A stretch of DNA of 64,000 bases from Epiperipatus broadwayi (Eukaryota; Onychophora; Udeonychophora; Euonychophora; Peripatidae). Numbering within the stretch: position 1 is the first letter of the stretch; the number at the start of each line of letters is the position of its first letter. A model generated the notes under the pieces. The model worked only from the letters and a program-made list of their open reading frames with translations, had not been told where the DNA came from and searched no databases. The DNA lies in assembly GCA_028023455.1 (NCBI GenBank), contig JAQFVV010000274.1, forward strand, positions 498,001 to 562,000. Reading direction: 5' to 3'. Shown here piece after piece: positions 44,389 through 55,705 of this stretch. A program made the translations under genes and the position numbers.

Positions 44389-44949
44389 ATATAGCTACAT
44401 ATTAACATATAAAGCTTATATTCTTTGTAAAAAATGTTAAACCCATACACTTACACGCCATTACTCTTATTTTAAACTCAGCATAGGACTAAGTTAATCT
44501 GTCTTTGATAACAAATTACAGATTATACTAAGATAATTAGATAAGTTGAAATTGCAAATTTTACTGTCTTCATCAGAATAAAAAAGTAATAACCCTTTTT
44601 ATATCTTACTGTACTGTGAAATATTTCAAAGCCCATTCGTAACATAAGCCTACTTTTTTCAAAAAATGGAGGCCAATTTTTTAATACCTAAATGCATATG
44701 TCTTTCTAATTTATATTTTACATGTCATTACAGCACTATAACTTCAAATATATATAATTAAAACACTTCTTTCAGACACTTTATTCAATGCATTAATTTA
44801 TATACTACACTTGCAAATTAGTTGACAGTTTTGATTGTTCAACAGACTTCCTCAGGGGTGAAATATAAAGAACATAATATAAATATCTTAGAATAAATTA
44901 CATATGTAAAACTAATTTTTATACATGCTAAAGCTACATAATTGATTTA
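44389..44949. other. No gene recognised
   Basis: AT-rich. At 44820-44870 GTTGACAGTTTTGATTGTTC recalls an arm of the hairpin at 56485-56715. Confidence 0.35.
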
Positions 44950-45244
44950 GTTTAGTTGAGTGGTAGTCAACCTGGTCCCTACCGCCCTCTAGTGGGCGTT
45001 ATAGCCTTCATGGTGGGCGGTAAGGGTTATGTCCGACACTGAAGCACTTGCTTTTTTTTATAATTTAATTGACTTTAAAAAAAATTTCATAGAGATTTAT
45101 ATGCTTTAGCTTGCTGTAACTCTGCTTTATAAATTATATAAAGTTATTTCCCTACTTTCGGTGGGCGGTTAGAAAATTTTATTACTAACAGAGATATAAA
45201 AGTGGGCAGTAGGTATAAAAAGGTTGACTACCCCTGGTTTAGTT
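44950..45244. mobile_element. hAT-type MITE with perfect 8-bp target duplication
   Basis: The 279-bp body (44958-45236) starts GAGTGGTAGTCAACCTGGTC and ends AAAGGTTGACTACCCCTG, imperfect inverted termini of the CAGNGGT...CCCCTG hAT type. Direct repeats GTTTAGTT lie at 44950-44957 and 45237-45244, the hallmark 8-bp hAT duplication. Inner phrases ACCGCCCTCTAGTGGGCGTT and GTGGGCGGTAAGGG, and GGTGGGCGG on the other side, are GC-rich against the background. It is too short to code for transposase. The decayed transposase at 22.6-24.4 kb is of the same superfamily, but a link is not shown. Confidence 0.9.
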
Positions 45245-45245
45245 C

Positions 45246-46385
45246 TTTGCAGATGTCACTATATAAATGAATACTCCTACTTTTTCAAACACAAAATAAA
45301 GTCTTTGGGAAAAGATGGAATGAATCCATCTATCTTTTCAACCCAAGCGTATATGTATGGGAAAATCTTAAGTGTTTGAAAATGAGAGCGTGAAGTTGTT
45401 AATTGATCATTTTAAATTACTTTTTACTACGTGAATGAATGACACTTTTGAAATTTCTAGAATTTATGATACGTCATTCTTATTAAATTAAGCATATGTA
45501 AACAAGACATTTATTTGATATAGCGTGATTTTTTTTTTTTATAAACTGTAATACAAATAAGCCAATAAGCTAATGCACGTGTGCTTTGTAGATGTCACTT
45601 AAACACAAGATAAAGTCTTTGGGAAAAGATAGGATGAATCCATCTATTTTTTCAACCCAAGCGTATATGTATGGGCAAATCTTAAGTGTTTGAATGTGAG
45701 AGCATGAAGTTGTTAATTGATCATTTTAAATTACTTTTTTACTATGTGAATGAATGATGTTTTTGAATTTCTAGAATTTACGATACATCATTTTTATTAG
45801 ATTAAACATATGTAAACAAGAGATTTATTTGATATAGCGCGATCTTTTTTTTTTATAAACTGTAATACAAATAAGCCAATAAGCTAATGCACATGCGCTT
45901 TGTAGATGTCACTAAATAAATGAATACTCCCACTTTTTCAAACACAAGATAAAGTCTTAGGGAAAAGATAGGATGAATCCATCTATCTTTTCAACCCAAG
46001 CATATATATATGGGCAAATCTTAAGTGTTTGAAAATGAGAGCGTGAAGTTGTTAATTGATCACTTTAAATTACTTTTTTACTATGTGAATGAATGACGCT
46101 TTTGAAATTTCTAGAATTTACGATACGTCATTCTTATTAAATTAAACATATGTAAACAAGACATTTATTTGATATAAGATTTGCCCATACATATACGCTT
46201 GGGTTGAAAAGATAGATGGATTCATCCTATCTTTTCCCAAAGACTTTATCTTGTGTTTGAAAAAGTGGGAGTATTCACTTATATAGTGACATCTACAAAG
46301 CGCATGTGCATTAGCTTATTGGCTTATTTGTATTAGTTTATAAAAAAAAAACAACATCGCGCTATATTAAATAAATGTCTTGTTT
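45246..46385. repeat. Three tandem units followed by an inverted unit
   Basis: The marker GTCTTTGGGAAAAGAT recurs at 45301, 45615 and 45954 (spacings 314 and 339), each within a unit running GCAGATGTCACTATATAAAT, CAACCCAAGCGTATATGTAT, GAAGTTGTTAATTGATCA, ATGTAAACAAGACATTTATT. At 46172 the sequence flips: AGATTTGCCCATACATATAC, GCTTGGGTTGAAAAGATAGA, ATGGATTCATCCTATCTTTT, AGTGACATCTACAAAGCGCA reverse-complements about 45835-46020. The units are close to identical. Non-coding. The first unit starts immediately after the hAT MITE. Confidence 0.9.
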
Positions 46386-47722
46386 AAATATTTAAATTAA
46401 ATGTAATTAATATTAAAATAATCAACTTCTAATGCTTTACATGCAACCTCTATTTTAATATCTTTTAAAAATATATGTTATTATTTAAAATATTATATTT
46501 AAATATTATTATTATCTATCATTAACCTTTTTAATAATAAGTAATAAGGAAATGCATGTCTATATTATATTATTTAAATAATTAAGTAGAGTTTTCTGAT
46601 CTTTTTCTAATATTTAAAGAAAACTATTAAAGAAAAAAAAAAGATTTATTGCGCCCTCTATATTTATTTTGTGAAAACATATCTGTAATTTAAAAAAATA
46701 GAAGAGAAAAATATAACTCTTAACATTTTATTTTTATTATTTTCTAACTATTATTATTTTATTTAATATCTTTTTTTAATCAAAGAAAAATTTTAAAACA
46801 ATTCAATGAATATTCTATAAATATAAACTAGTTATAAAAATATTTCTCTTATCAAAACGAAAGTAATATTACATATTGTAAAAGTAAATGTATTTTAGGC
46901 TTTTATTATTTAATAGAAATAACACTTACGTATTATATCTTTAATGTTTGGGCTGCATATAAAAAATATTGTTTATTCCTTTAATATTACTTAAGCAAAA
47001 TAATTGAGATAGAGTGAAGGATGATTAAACTGAAAAATCCCGAGTTCAAATCCCTCTATTGATTATATAAGAAACATAAGTTAATGATATACTCCCTTAG
47101 AATTTTATTTATACTAAGTTTGTACTTTTCCTTCTAGATTTATTTCACTGCAGATCCAATATTAAGTTTTGGTCAACTGTCTCAGGCTTAGTACTTTGCA
47201 CAGTTTCACAGATTAAGATGGTATTTATATTTAACTGCGTTTCTTCTCTCAGATGGTCAAAATATATGAGCCATTCATTACAATGTGCCACCTATCATTC
47301 AACAGGTCACGTTAAGCCACAGTAGCAGATCTATAGAGAAAATGGCTGAATTGTTAATGTTGATAGACTTCAGTAATCTATCCAAAGAGTCTACAGATAA
47401 GTTCACAAGGCTGGACCACAATAGTGACCAAAATTTCATCAAAAAAAAAGAACCACTAGACTGAGGTCGCCAGGCTGGAAGATATGAGGACCAATTTACA
47501 AGAAATAGTTAAGTGAGAGTTCTCTATTTCTAGGGGAAAGAAGGAGAGGGCAAAGTTTTTATGAAGGGAAGTTCAATGTTAAAGAAAATAAAAAATAAAA
47601 TAGGTAGAAATATTTTTTTTATGAGGTGCACTGGGACAGTTGAACTGGAGACTTTCTCTGCTTCAAAAGTCAAACATTTGAAAATAAAGAAAAAAGATAG
47701 ACAAAAAAGAAAATGTCATTAG
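46386..47722. other. No gene recognised; one tRNA-like trace
   Basis: Very AT-rich. CCGAGTTCAAATCCCTCTAT near 47040 has a good B box (AGTTCAAATCC) but no A box I can place. No coding signal. Confidence 0.35.
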
Positions 47723-48203
47723 ATAAAGCTTTATAACTGAAATACAGGCTTATTATATACCTGTATCAATATATGTAATATATAGGGTATATGAGCACAG
47801 ACTTTCACATGACCCACCACTCATCACCCTATCTCATATCACTGATACACTTGAACACATATACATTAGAAAGATAAATAATCACCAATATATGTATTTT
47901 ATGATAAACCAGCAATCATCAGTTGGTCCAGATTATCATCTCTACACATTTATGCAATAAGTGTTCAGATATAAGATTGGCTACCTTAATATATATCTGA
48001 GCACTTATAGCATATATGTGTAGAAATGATAATCTAAACCAACTGACGATTGCTGGTTTAGCATGAAATATGTATATTGGTGATTGTTTGTTTATCTTTT
48101 CAACATATATATTTTCAGGTGTATCAGTGATATGAAATAGAGGGGTGAGTGGTGGGTCATGTGAAAGTCTGTGCTCATACTCTATATATTATAAAGCTTT
48201 ATA
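47723..48203. mobile_element. Family C retroposon, palindromic form, with 13-bp target duplication
   Basis: Body 47736-48190. It starts ACTGAAATACAGGCTTATTA, the same terminus as the minus-strand family C copy at 41752. The first half (GAGCACAGACTTTCACATGA, ACCCACCACTCATCACC, AATCATCAGTTGGTCCAGAT, AAGTGTTCAGATATAAG) is followed by its reverse complement (ATATATCTGAGCACTTATAG, ATAATCTAAACCAACTGACG, GGGTGAGTGGTGGGTCATGT, GAAAGTCTGTGCTCATACTC). Arms are about 200 bp with almost no loop. ATAAAGCTTTATA at 47723-47735 and 48191-48203 are direct repeats; this string is nearly self-complementary, so treat it with care. Confidence 0.7.
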
Positions 48204-49106
48204 GTTTGTTATATATTGTTCAGATTGAGTACACATACTCAATTATATTTTTACATTATACAATTTTACTTTGAAAAGATTTTAATTAAGATAATTGTCT
48301 TTTGTCTTGGTTTTCAATTGTTGTAATTAAAACCAACTAAAATTTTATTTTAAAAGCTGAGGCTGATTTTCTAATTAATTTTAAAAAAAAAGAAAAAAAA
48401 TTAATGCTATTTAAAAATAAAAAATAAAGAAACTCGCCCTGGTTAGATTTTTAATTAAGATTTGGTGGAAGATAAAAATAGAATATAAAAACTGTTTTTT
48501 TGGTTGCATTGTATATATTTTATATTTACTCATTGCAGACTGCCGATGTTATATTTTTTATATTTTCTAATTGTGGACTGCTGATGTTTGATATTTGCTA
48601 ATAGCAGATTGTTAATAGATAACTCTAAAAGAAACCATTGGAAAAAAAGGAAAAAAATCAGCCTGTTGTTATTATAGACATTTCTATCCTGAAAAACAAC
48701 TTTAAAAAAGAAGAGAATATGATTACTGAAGATAGCATCCATCAATTCAGAATGCAAAAACTACTATCCTTGGAGAAAAATATCATAAGTATTCCATGTT
48801 AAAACCATTCTAAGATGAATCCCATATCATTTTCATGTCTTAATTTCCTAGTTCAAAACTGATCCCGAATTTGGCCTTCATATTTTATGACCAGCTTACT
48901 GGAAATCTGGAACAACAGCAATGTACACTCATGGAAACTCAACCTTGTGCACACCATGGGAATAAATCAGAAGGGTATATTGAAGCTACAAAGATAACAG
49001 AACATTTTTATATTTTACATCAGGACTTAAATCTCAGCTTGATACTTAAGGAAAAAGAAGAAAAAGAACATATGATAAGTTTATTCACAGAAGTTTAGAT
49101 AATATA
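48204..49106. other. No gene recognised
   Basis: AT-rich. Short repeated phrases GCAGACTGCCGATGTT, GTGGACTGCTGATGTT and GCAGATTGTTAATAG at 48534-48620 form a decayed 35-bp tandem repeat. The frame at 48871-49098 (75 codons, LEQQQCTLMETQPCAHHGN) has no recognisable domain. Confidence 0.35.
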
Positions 49107-49303
49107 TTATCACCATTTCTTATGCTTGCTCATAACTGTTATTAAAACAGGCAAAACTCTCCATAGAGTAGTGCCACTACTAGTCTGGAGATATTGGATG
49201 AGTAGGCAGTAGATAGGGATTTTATGCACAAGCCTTCTGGCATCTGTTGATTACTCTGACATGCACTGAGTGACACTATTGTATAGAGAGTTTTGCCTGT
49301 TTT
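49107..49303. mobile_element. Family A retroposon
   Basis: ATCACCATTTCTTATGCTTG, AAAACAGGCAAAACTCTCCA, GTCTGGAGATATTGGATGAG, AAGCCTTCTGGCATCTGTTG, GCACTGAGTGACACTATTGT, GAGAGTTTTGCCTGTTTT. Has an inverted pair of its own terminus, with most of the left arm deleted. I found no clear target duplication. Confidence 0.8.
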
Positions 49304-50929
49304 AAATTAAGTTAAATATTATTAATCAATTCAAAAATATTTCTTTTATTATATCTATTTTTTTATGGAATATATAAATTGTAGTGAATTAATTCACGAT
49401 CTTATTTTTTTATCGCTCTATCAGAGAGTGTATTGTAAGTTTTTTTATATTCATTTTTTAAAATTAAAATTTTGTTAAAGGCTTTGGCAGATAATAGTTT
49501 TCCTTTTTAGATCACCTATCCCCTTTCCTTTGAAATTAATTTAGTTTCACTGCAGATTGTAGATCTTTTGGCTGGTGATTTATCGATTATGTAGTTCTGT
49601 TTTTCTTGTATGCCTTATAGAACATGAGATTTTATTTTTATTATATTATGTTTACATAAATCATAATCTTTTTTCATTTACTTACATAGAGGTAACCATA
49701 AGGGATGTATAATAAACACAAACCCTTATGAGTGTTTAAGGAGTATCCTTGTTTAAGTCCTGAAGTCTTTACCAGGTTAAGGAACAATCAATCTGCACTG
49801 TTCGTTAACTTTGGTACATGATCGTCCTTACTTAAAATCTCTAAAGAAAGAAAAATAGAAATCAAAGAGAGTGTAATGTATGTAAATAAATTAATCAAAG
49901 AAAAATAATTATAATTTCCTATAATCTCAGGTGAGAAAACAAAATAATCTGCTAAACTGTTTGATGCTATAATATTCACATGCACTCTCAGACAAATATG
50001 GGGTAAACTTTTATTAAAATTTTATTTAATAAATGTAAGCATCATTAATAATTATATTTGTTTTTGGCTGGCATTTGTTTCTTTGTCCTGCTATGGAATT
50101 CTCTGAACAATGTTTAAGATCTCTCTCTCTCTCTGGGTCTAATGGGTAGCATTTATATCAGAATATCACAATCACTTCTGATCACCATAAATCAAATTTT
50201 CAAGGTTGACAGTGGGCTAGTGTTGCTCTTAGTGATAAAAATAGGGGGAGTGTCTAATACAATATATAGTCAATTACTAGCATTTAACTGATATATAGTA
50301 AACAATGATAAAGGTATGTATAAGAGAATGTGATCTGGGCCAACTATGAGTAATGGTTCAGCATGAAATGTGCATCTTGGGATCATAATCTTTTACATCT
50401 TTGATCATATGCTTATGATTATATCTCTTCATTAAGGTGTTAAAAGTGGATAAAAATCTTTTCCTACTTTGCATGATAGTGGGGCAGTGAAAATTTACAT
50501 TTCAAAAATATTCAGTAATAAAAATAATATATTTCTAACAAACATATTCCATTCAAATTTTGTTCACATCACAGAACTCAATGATATGCAATAAGACAGG
50601 GAAATAGTTCAGGGTAGTTCCCTTATTTGCTTACTGCAGAGGTGTTAGTGGATAAAATTTCAAATATGTTATCAGTTCAATAACTTTTCAATGCCCATTT
50701 CAAGCATGATGAGCAGTATTATACTTATTATTTAAGTAATACTTTGGGTGCAATTTGAAAATAATAATTGCAATTTGTAATGTTATAATTGACTATTTAT
50801 TAATCTGAATTCAGAACAGGTTATACTTACCTGTTTAAAGAAGTTTATTTAATATTCTTTATATCAATAATTTAAATCTCTGTGGTCAAGTTGCAATCAT
50901 TAGTGTCTATATATATTAGACTATTAATA
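49304..50929. other. No gene recognised; family C-like trace
   Basis: AT-rich. At 50325-50415 GAGAATGTGATCTGGGCCAA, TGGTTCAGCATGAAATGTGC and TTGGGATCATAATCTTTTAC resemble the middle of family C. A short (CT)n run lies at 50120-50135. Nothing coding. Confidence 0.4.
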
Positions 50930-51033
50930 AAGATGGGATTCTACCTTTATTGTTAAAAGGAGGTTGCATTGACAACAGTTTGAAATTGTTGATTTTACCA
51001 ATATAAGGATTGTCTAAGTGTTGACTGGTTTTC
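50930..51033. mobile_element. Half copy of the 38.6-kb hairpin element
   Basis: GATTCTACCTTTATTGTTAA, AAGGAGGTTGCATTGACAAC, AGGATTGTCTAAGTGTTGAC, TGGTTTTCAATGAT correspond to the loop and right arm of 38627-38812; the left arm is missing. Confidence 0.65.
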
Positions 51034-51120
51034 AATGATATATATATATATATTGTAACCATATATTTTAGTAGGCTGGCTCCGGGGATTTTGGTTACAA
51101 TATATATATATATATATATA
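51034..51120. repeat. Small TA-anchored hairpin
   Basis: TATATATATATTGTAACC and its reverse complement GGTTACAATATATATATA flank a GC-richer loop (TTTTAGTAGGCTGGCTCCGG plus GGATTTT). Could be a tiny non-autonomous element in a TA microsatellite, or a simple hairpin. Confidence 0.5.
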
Positions 51121-51123
51121 TTA

Positions 51124-53472
51124 TAATGTTAACAACATATATGTTGTAAAAACACATATGTATCTGCATTACATATATTAGTAATTTTTAAAAATATATG
51201 AAGAAAAAGAGAAAACAAAAATAGTTTAGAAGTAGACTTTTAAAAATGAAATTAGTAAAAAGGAAAGACTGCATCATTTTTTTGAGAATAGATTGTTTTT
51301 ATTAACAATAAGGGTGGGGAAAGAGAATCATGTCTGATAAAGATTTAAAACCCACTCTCTTTTTTTATAATTGAAGTTAAAAAAGAGTAAAAGATTTTAA
51401 AATAAAATTTTCAATAGAATTAATTAGTGAAAGAAAATCTTGTAAACTATTTCAAATCCACTTAAATTTTAAAAGATTTCTGGTGATGAGATAGTAGATG
51501 AATTTAAAAAAAAGATTAAATAAATAAATAAATTAAAAACCAAATTAAAATTATGACAAAAATTAGATAGTGGGAGAGATAAGTATAAAAGTAGTGGCTT
51601 GTATATTGTTATCTAGTTGTTGCTCAATTTTTCCAGTAGCTGCTGAGTAGTTTTTCCAGTAGTTGCTCAGCAGTTTTTCCAAAAGTTTTTCAGAGATTAT
51701 CAGTTAATAAATTCATTCATTATTGAGTTATTACTGTGAGCATAGTCAAAGAGATTCTCAGAGAGTCAGTTATTACTTGCTGGGGAAATCAAAATGTAGA
51801 AGCTGCAGAAGTAACAACATGCATTGCTAAAGAGCTTTAGGAATGTTCTTCTAGGCTTTATGACTTGTGTCCTTAGCTCCATCAACTTTTTTCATCTGTG
51901 ATCAATGACTCAAACATAATATACATGCTGCTGCATACTCTCTCCCATTGTTATCAGAAGTAAAAAGCCTATCACTATAGACCAAATGACTAGCTATCTA
52001 AAAAAGTAAAACCAAAGGAAATGGGTCAACTTCAAAAAGATTATGTCATCTCACCATAATGAAGAACTTAGATAAATATAGATTTTTATTCATAAATTAA
52101 GTGTTTAGATATTTTTAAAATAAATGAACTATAAATAAAGGACAATTAGTGATACTGAATTACTGATAATTATTGTATACTTATTTATTTCATTTGTTTA
52201 ATTGTACTAAACATTTATTTGATTGTGTGTCAAATGAATAAAAAGTGGTTATTTAAATGTTGCTTGGTCTATATTCTCTCTCTTTTAACTGTGTCACCAG
52301 GAATTTAAGATTATAAAAATATTTCCATGTATTAATTAGTATTTCACTGGGTCCCCTGATCAAGATGATTGAGTTAGTCAGGGTAAATCTCAAGCACTGG
52401 GTTCATGTGCCTGTCATCTGGGCATGCCAGCTATATACAATAAATTTGGCCAGATGATATCTGAGACATGTTCTCAAGTGTGTTGGAAGATGGGTGTTGT
52501 TCCAACAGTATAGAGGGGTAATATGGTCAGGAAAAGTGATTAGAGCTGTGCATTTGCATAGTCTCAATCTGGTTATAGTTATTATTGATGGTTAATCTAT
52601 CAATGATATTCTACCCCTCTGCTTGAGGTGTGATCCAATGTCAGAGATGTTAAATAAGTATAAAAAATTATAAAGCCAGTCATATAAGTAAATAAAAAAT
52701 GTTAATAAATAATCATGTGTAGTAAATATAAAAATATTAATAGTCATTAACATACCAGTCACTTTTATAGCTTCTACATTTTTGTTTTCTCCAAAAAGTA
52801 ATAACTGACTCTCTGAGGATCTCTTTGACTATGCTCTCAGTAATAAATCAATGAATGAATCAATGAAGTGATGAATTCCCTAAAAATCTTTTGGGAAAGC
52901 TGCTAAGCAACTACTGGAAAAACTGAGCAACAACTGGACAACAATGAACAAGCCACCACTTTTATACTTATCTCTACCATTGTCTAATCTTTATCATAAT
53001 TCTAATTTGGTTTTTAATTAATTTACATTTATTTATCTAATCTTTTTTTAGATTGAACTACTATTTTATTGGCCAGACATCTTTCAAACTTAAGTACATT
53101 CCTGCTAATGAGATAGTTTACAAGATTTTCTTTCATAATTAATTAATTCTATTGAAAATTTTATTTTAAAATCTTTTACATTTATTTATTTTTTAACATT
53201 TACCCTTTTTTTAAATTTCAATTATAAAAAGAAAAGTAATAGGTTTTAAATCTTTATCTGATCTGATTCTCTTTTCCCACTCTTATTCTGAATAAAAACA
53301 ATCTATTCTCGATAAAATGATGCAATCTTTCCTTTTATTAATTTCATTTTTAAAAGTCTACTTTTAAACTATTTTTGTTTTTGCTTTTTCTTCATAATTT
53401 TTTTTAAAAATTATTAACTTATGTAATGCAGATATATGTGTTTTTGCAACATATACATAGCTAACATTACAT
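51124..53472. mobile_element. 2.3-kb element with about 700-bp inverted arms
   Basis: The left arm (about 51124-51830) and right arm (about 52755-53472) are long inverted copies: AATGTTAACAACATATATGT, AAAAACACATATGTATCTGC, TTAGAAGTAGACTTTTAAAA, GATAAGTATAAAAGTAGTGG, TTGCTCAATTTTTCCAGTAG, TTCTCAGAGAGTCAGTTATT each have a complement on the right in reverse order. Each arm holds a TATA-box-like GTATAAAAGTAGTGGCTTGT reading inward, and short CCAGTAGTTGCTCAGCAGTT tandem units. The central 900 bases (51830-52755) have no open frame of note; a GC-richer piece lies at 52340-52520. The arms differ by many substitutions, so the element is old. It could be a foldback element or two inverted LTRs. Confidence 0.7.
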
Positions 53473-54044
53473 CACATATTAAAAAAGATTAGACTAAAAA
53501 GTATTTTAGCATTTATTTAGAATAGAAATAGAGTCAAATCTTTATTTCTTTTGATTGTAAAAGTTGATTTTTTAAAATGCTTTCTTATTGCAAAAGATCT
53601 TTAATATATGCAATTTTCCTTTCAAGAATTAAGCAGGTTGCAGTATTTTTTTAATTTCTTTTAAAATTTGAATTAGAAGAATTGCAAAAAGTATTCAAAT
53701 ACTAAAGATAAATAATATTGAACTGATATTTCAAGTGAATATCTATTTCATGTATGTGTGTGTGCTAATATATATATATGAAATAAATTTGATTTAAGTG
53801 AAAATGTTTATATTTAAATAGCCAAATTTCAATGGGAGTGTTATACAATTTCATTTTTAAAATAATTTAAATTCTTAATCTTAAAGGTAAATTTCAAAAA
53901 AGATATAATAAAAGTTCTAATTGAAAATTGTGAATGTGAAATTTCTACACATCCTATGTCCTTTTGTTTAAATAAAATTAATTTTGGTTGATTTGTAATT
54001 TTAAAGGTAATCAACACATCCTGTTCTTTTAAACTTGATTTTGG
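53473..54044. other. No gene recognised
   Basis: AT-rich. The minus-strand frame at 53841-54095 overlaps a family A end and has no domain. Confidence 0.4.
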
Positions 54045-54278
54045 TAGATTTAAAATAGGCAAAACTCTCCATATGGTAGTGTCACTCAGTACCAACCAGA
54101 GTAATGAATGGATGCCAGAAGGCTGTGCATAAAATTTATATCTAGTGCCTACTCATCCAATATCCCCAGACTAGTTTCTGGCTTGTGGACTTTGTCAGTA
54201 AGGAGCTTTGAATCTGAGAGTAATGCGCAACATAAGAAAAAGTGATCATGTGATGTTTAGTGGTTTAGATTTAAAATA
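54045..54278 (+). mobile_element. Family A retroposon with 13-bp target duplication
   Basis: Body 54058-54265: GGCAAAACTCTCCATATGGT, AGTGTCACTCAGTACCAACC, ATGGATGCCAGAAGGCTGTG, CCTACTCATCCAATATCCCC, CTTGTGGACTTTGTCAGTAA, AGTGATCATGTGATGTTTAG. Direct repeats TAGATTTAAAATA at 54045-54057 and 54266-54278. This is the simple, non-palindromic unit and defines both ends of the family. Confidence 0.9.
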
Positions 54279-54282
54279 CTGT

Positions 54283-55532
54283 GTTTCCCTGAAAATAAAA
54301 CCTAACCAGAAAAGAAGCCCTAGCATGATGTTTCATGATGCTTATAATATAAGATCTACCCCTAATATAAGCCCTAGTTAAGATCATGAGCCACATAGAT
54401 GGTTGATAGACATATTAAATTATAAAGTAATGAATGTATAAATAAACCATAATATTGACATTACTGCTTTAAATAAATGGAATATAAATTATATGTTTTT
54501 TTTGTATTTTCCCATCAACAATTTTCAACAAATGTAATTCTACTTGTATAGAGAAATAATTTTGTCAGACAATTTATAATTTCATGTATATATTTTTAGG
54601 TACTTATTTTATATAATACTTAGATTTAGAATGCTTGATTTAGTTTTAGAGTTTCATCATGATCGCTTTTAAATATTCAAGATAAACGTAATGATTTCGT
54701 ATACATCTTTTTCCTTCTAAAATATTTTATTCAAATATTAGGAGTGGTTTTAATAAACAAAATTTACCTTGGGTTAAATCATTAATCTTTCTCCTAAAAG
54801 AAAAGTTTTTAAAAAGAATATCTAAGAAGGTTATTATAAATAATTTAAAAAGGGTTTGATAATGGGGGACATAGTTGTATCATATCTCGTAATTCAATAT
54901 GCCATGCATGTTATAATGGGTGTACTTAATGTGCGCGTGTAAAATACAGGAACATTTTCTGATTTTTGTATTCATTTTTTTTGCTTTTGTGTGGACAAAT
55001 CATTTTTAATTGTAATTATTTTTATTCACATGATCACCATTTATTATGCTTGCTCACAAGGCTCCTCACTGATAAAGGCCAAAAGCCAGAAACTAGTCTG
55101 GGGATATTGGATGTGTAACCATTAGATAGGGATTTTATGCACAAGCCTTCTGGCATCCATTGATTGCTCTGTCTTGCACTGAGTGACACTACTGTATGGA
55201 GAGTTTTGCCTGTTTAATTATTTTTATTATCATTACTGTCTCACAAGTCTTTAATTAACATTTGATTTATGAGTTAATTTAAGCAGAATAATATTCTGAT
55301 CACCAGATAAGATGAGTGCAAAAAAAGATCTATTCTGGTGAGTATAAGAAAGGATTTGTGAGGGGATTCCGAGGTAAGAAGCTTACAGTTTTCTGTAAAT
55401 AAAAGTACTTAAATAAATGTAGATTTTTGTACATGAAAAAATAAGACACCCCCTGAAAATAAGTTCTACAATGTTTTTTGGGGCAAAAATTAATATATGA
55501 CCCGATCTTATTTTCAGGGAAACACAGTATAA
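54283..55532. mobile_element. 1.25-kb TIR element containing a nested family A copy
   Basis: ATACTGTGTTTCCCTGAAAA at 54283 is the reverse complement of TTTTCAGGGAAACACAGTAT at 55513-55532. Adjacent inner text is also partly inverted (AGAAGCCCTAG, AAGCCCTAGTTAAG at left; CACCCCCTGAAAATAAGTTC, TTTTTTGGGGCAAAAATTAA at right). This terminus type (CTGTGTTTCCC...AAATAAG) is known from widespread non-autonomous DNA transposons. No transposase is visible. The target duplication could be TA; a longer one is not clear. Confidence 0.65.
55013..55228 (-). mobile_element. Family A retroposon with 14-bp target duplication
   Basis: Body 55027-55214, 188 bp, the cleanest single unit: CACATGATCACCATTTATTA, AAGGCTCCTCACTGATAAAG, GAAACTAGTCTGGGGATATT, GCACAAGCCTTCTGGCATCC, GCACTGAGTGACACTACTGT, GGAGAGTTTTGCCTGTT. 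Direct repeats TAATTATTTTTATT at 55013-55026 and 55215-55228. It inserted into the 1.25-kb TIR element. Confidence 0.9.
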
Positions 55533-55705
55533 AATTGATCTATTATAATTTCATTAGGCACTTAATATAAAAAGATTGATGTCCAAAAGTGATGATAATT
55601 TATCAATTATAAGTTTCAATTCAAAACTAGAAAATAACCCACTTTATTTCATTGAAATGTTATACTAAGTGTTTATGAAAATGAGAACTTTCAAGAAATT
55701 GTCAA

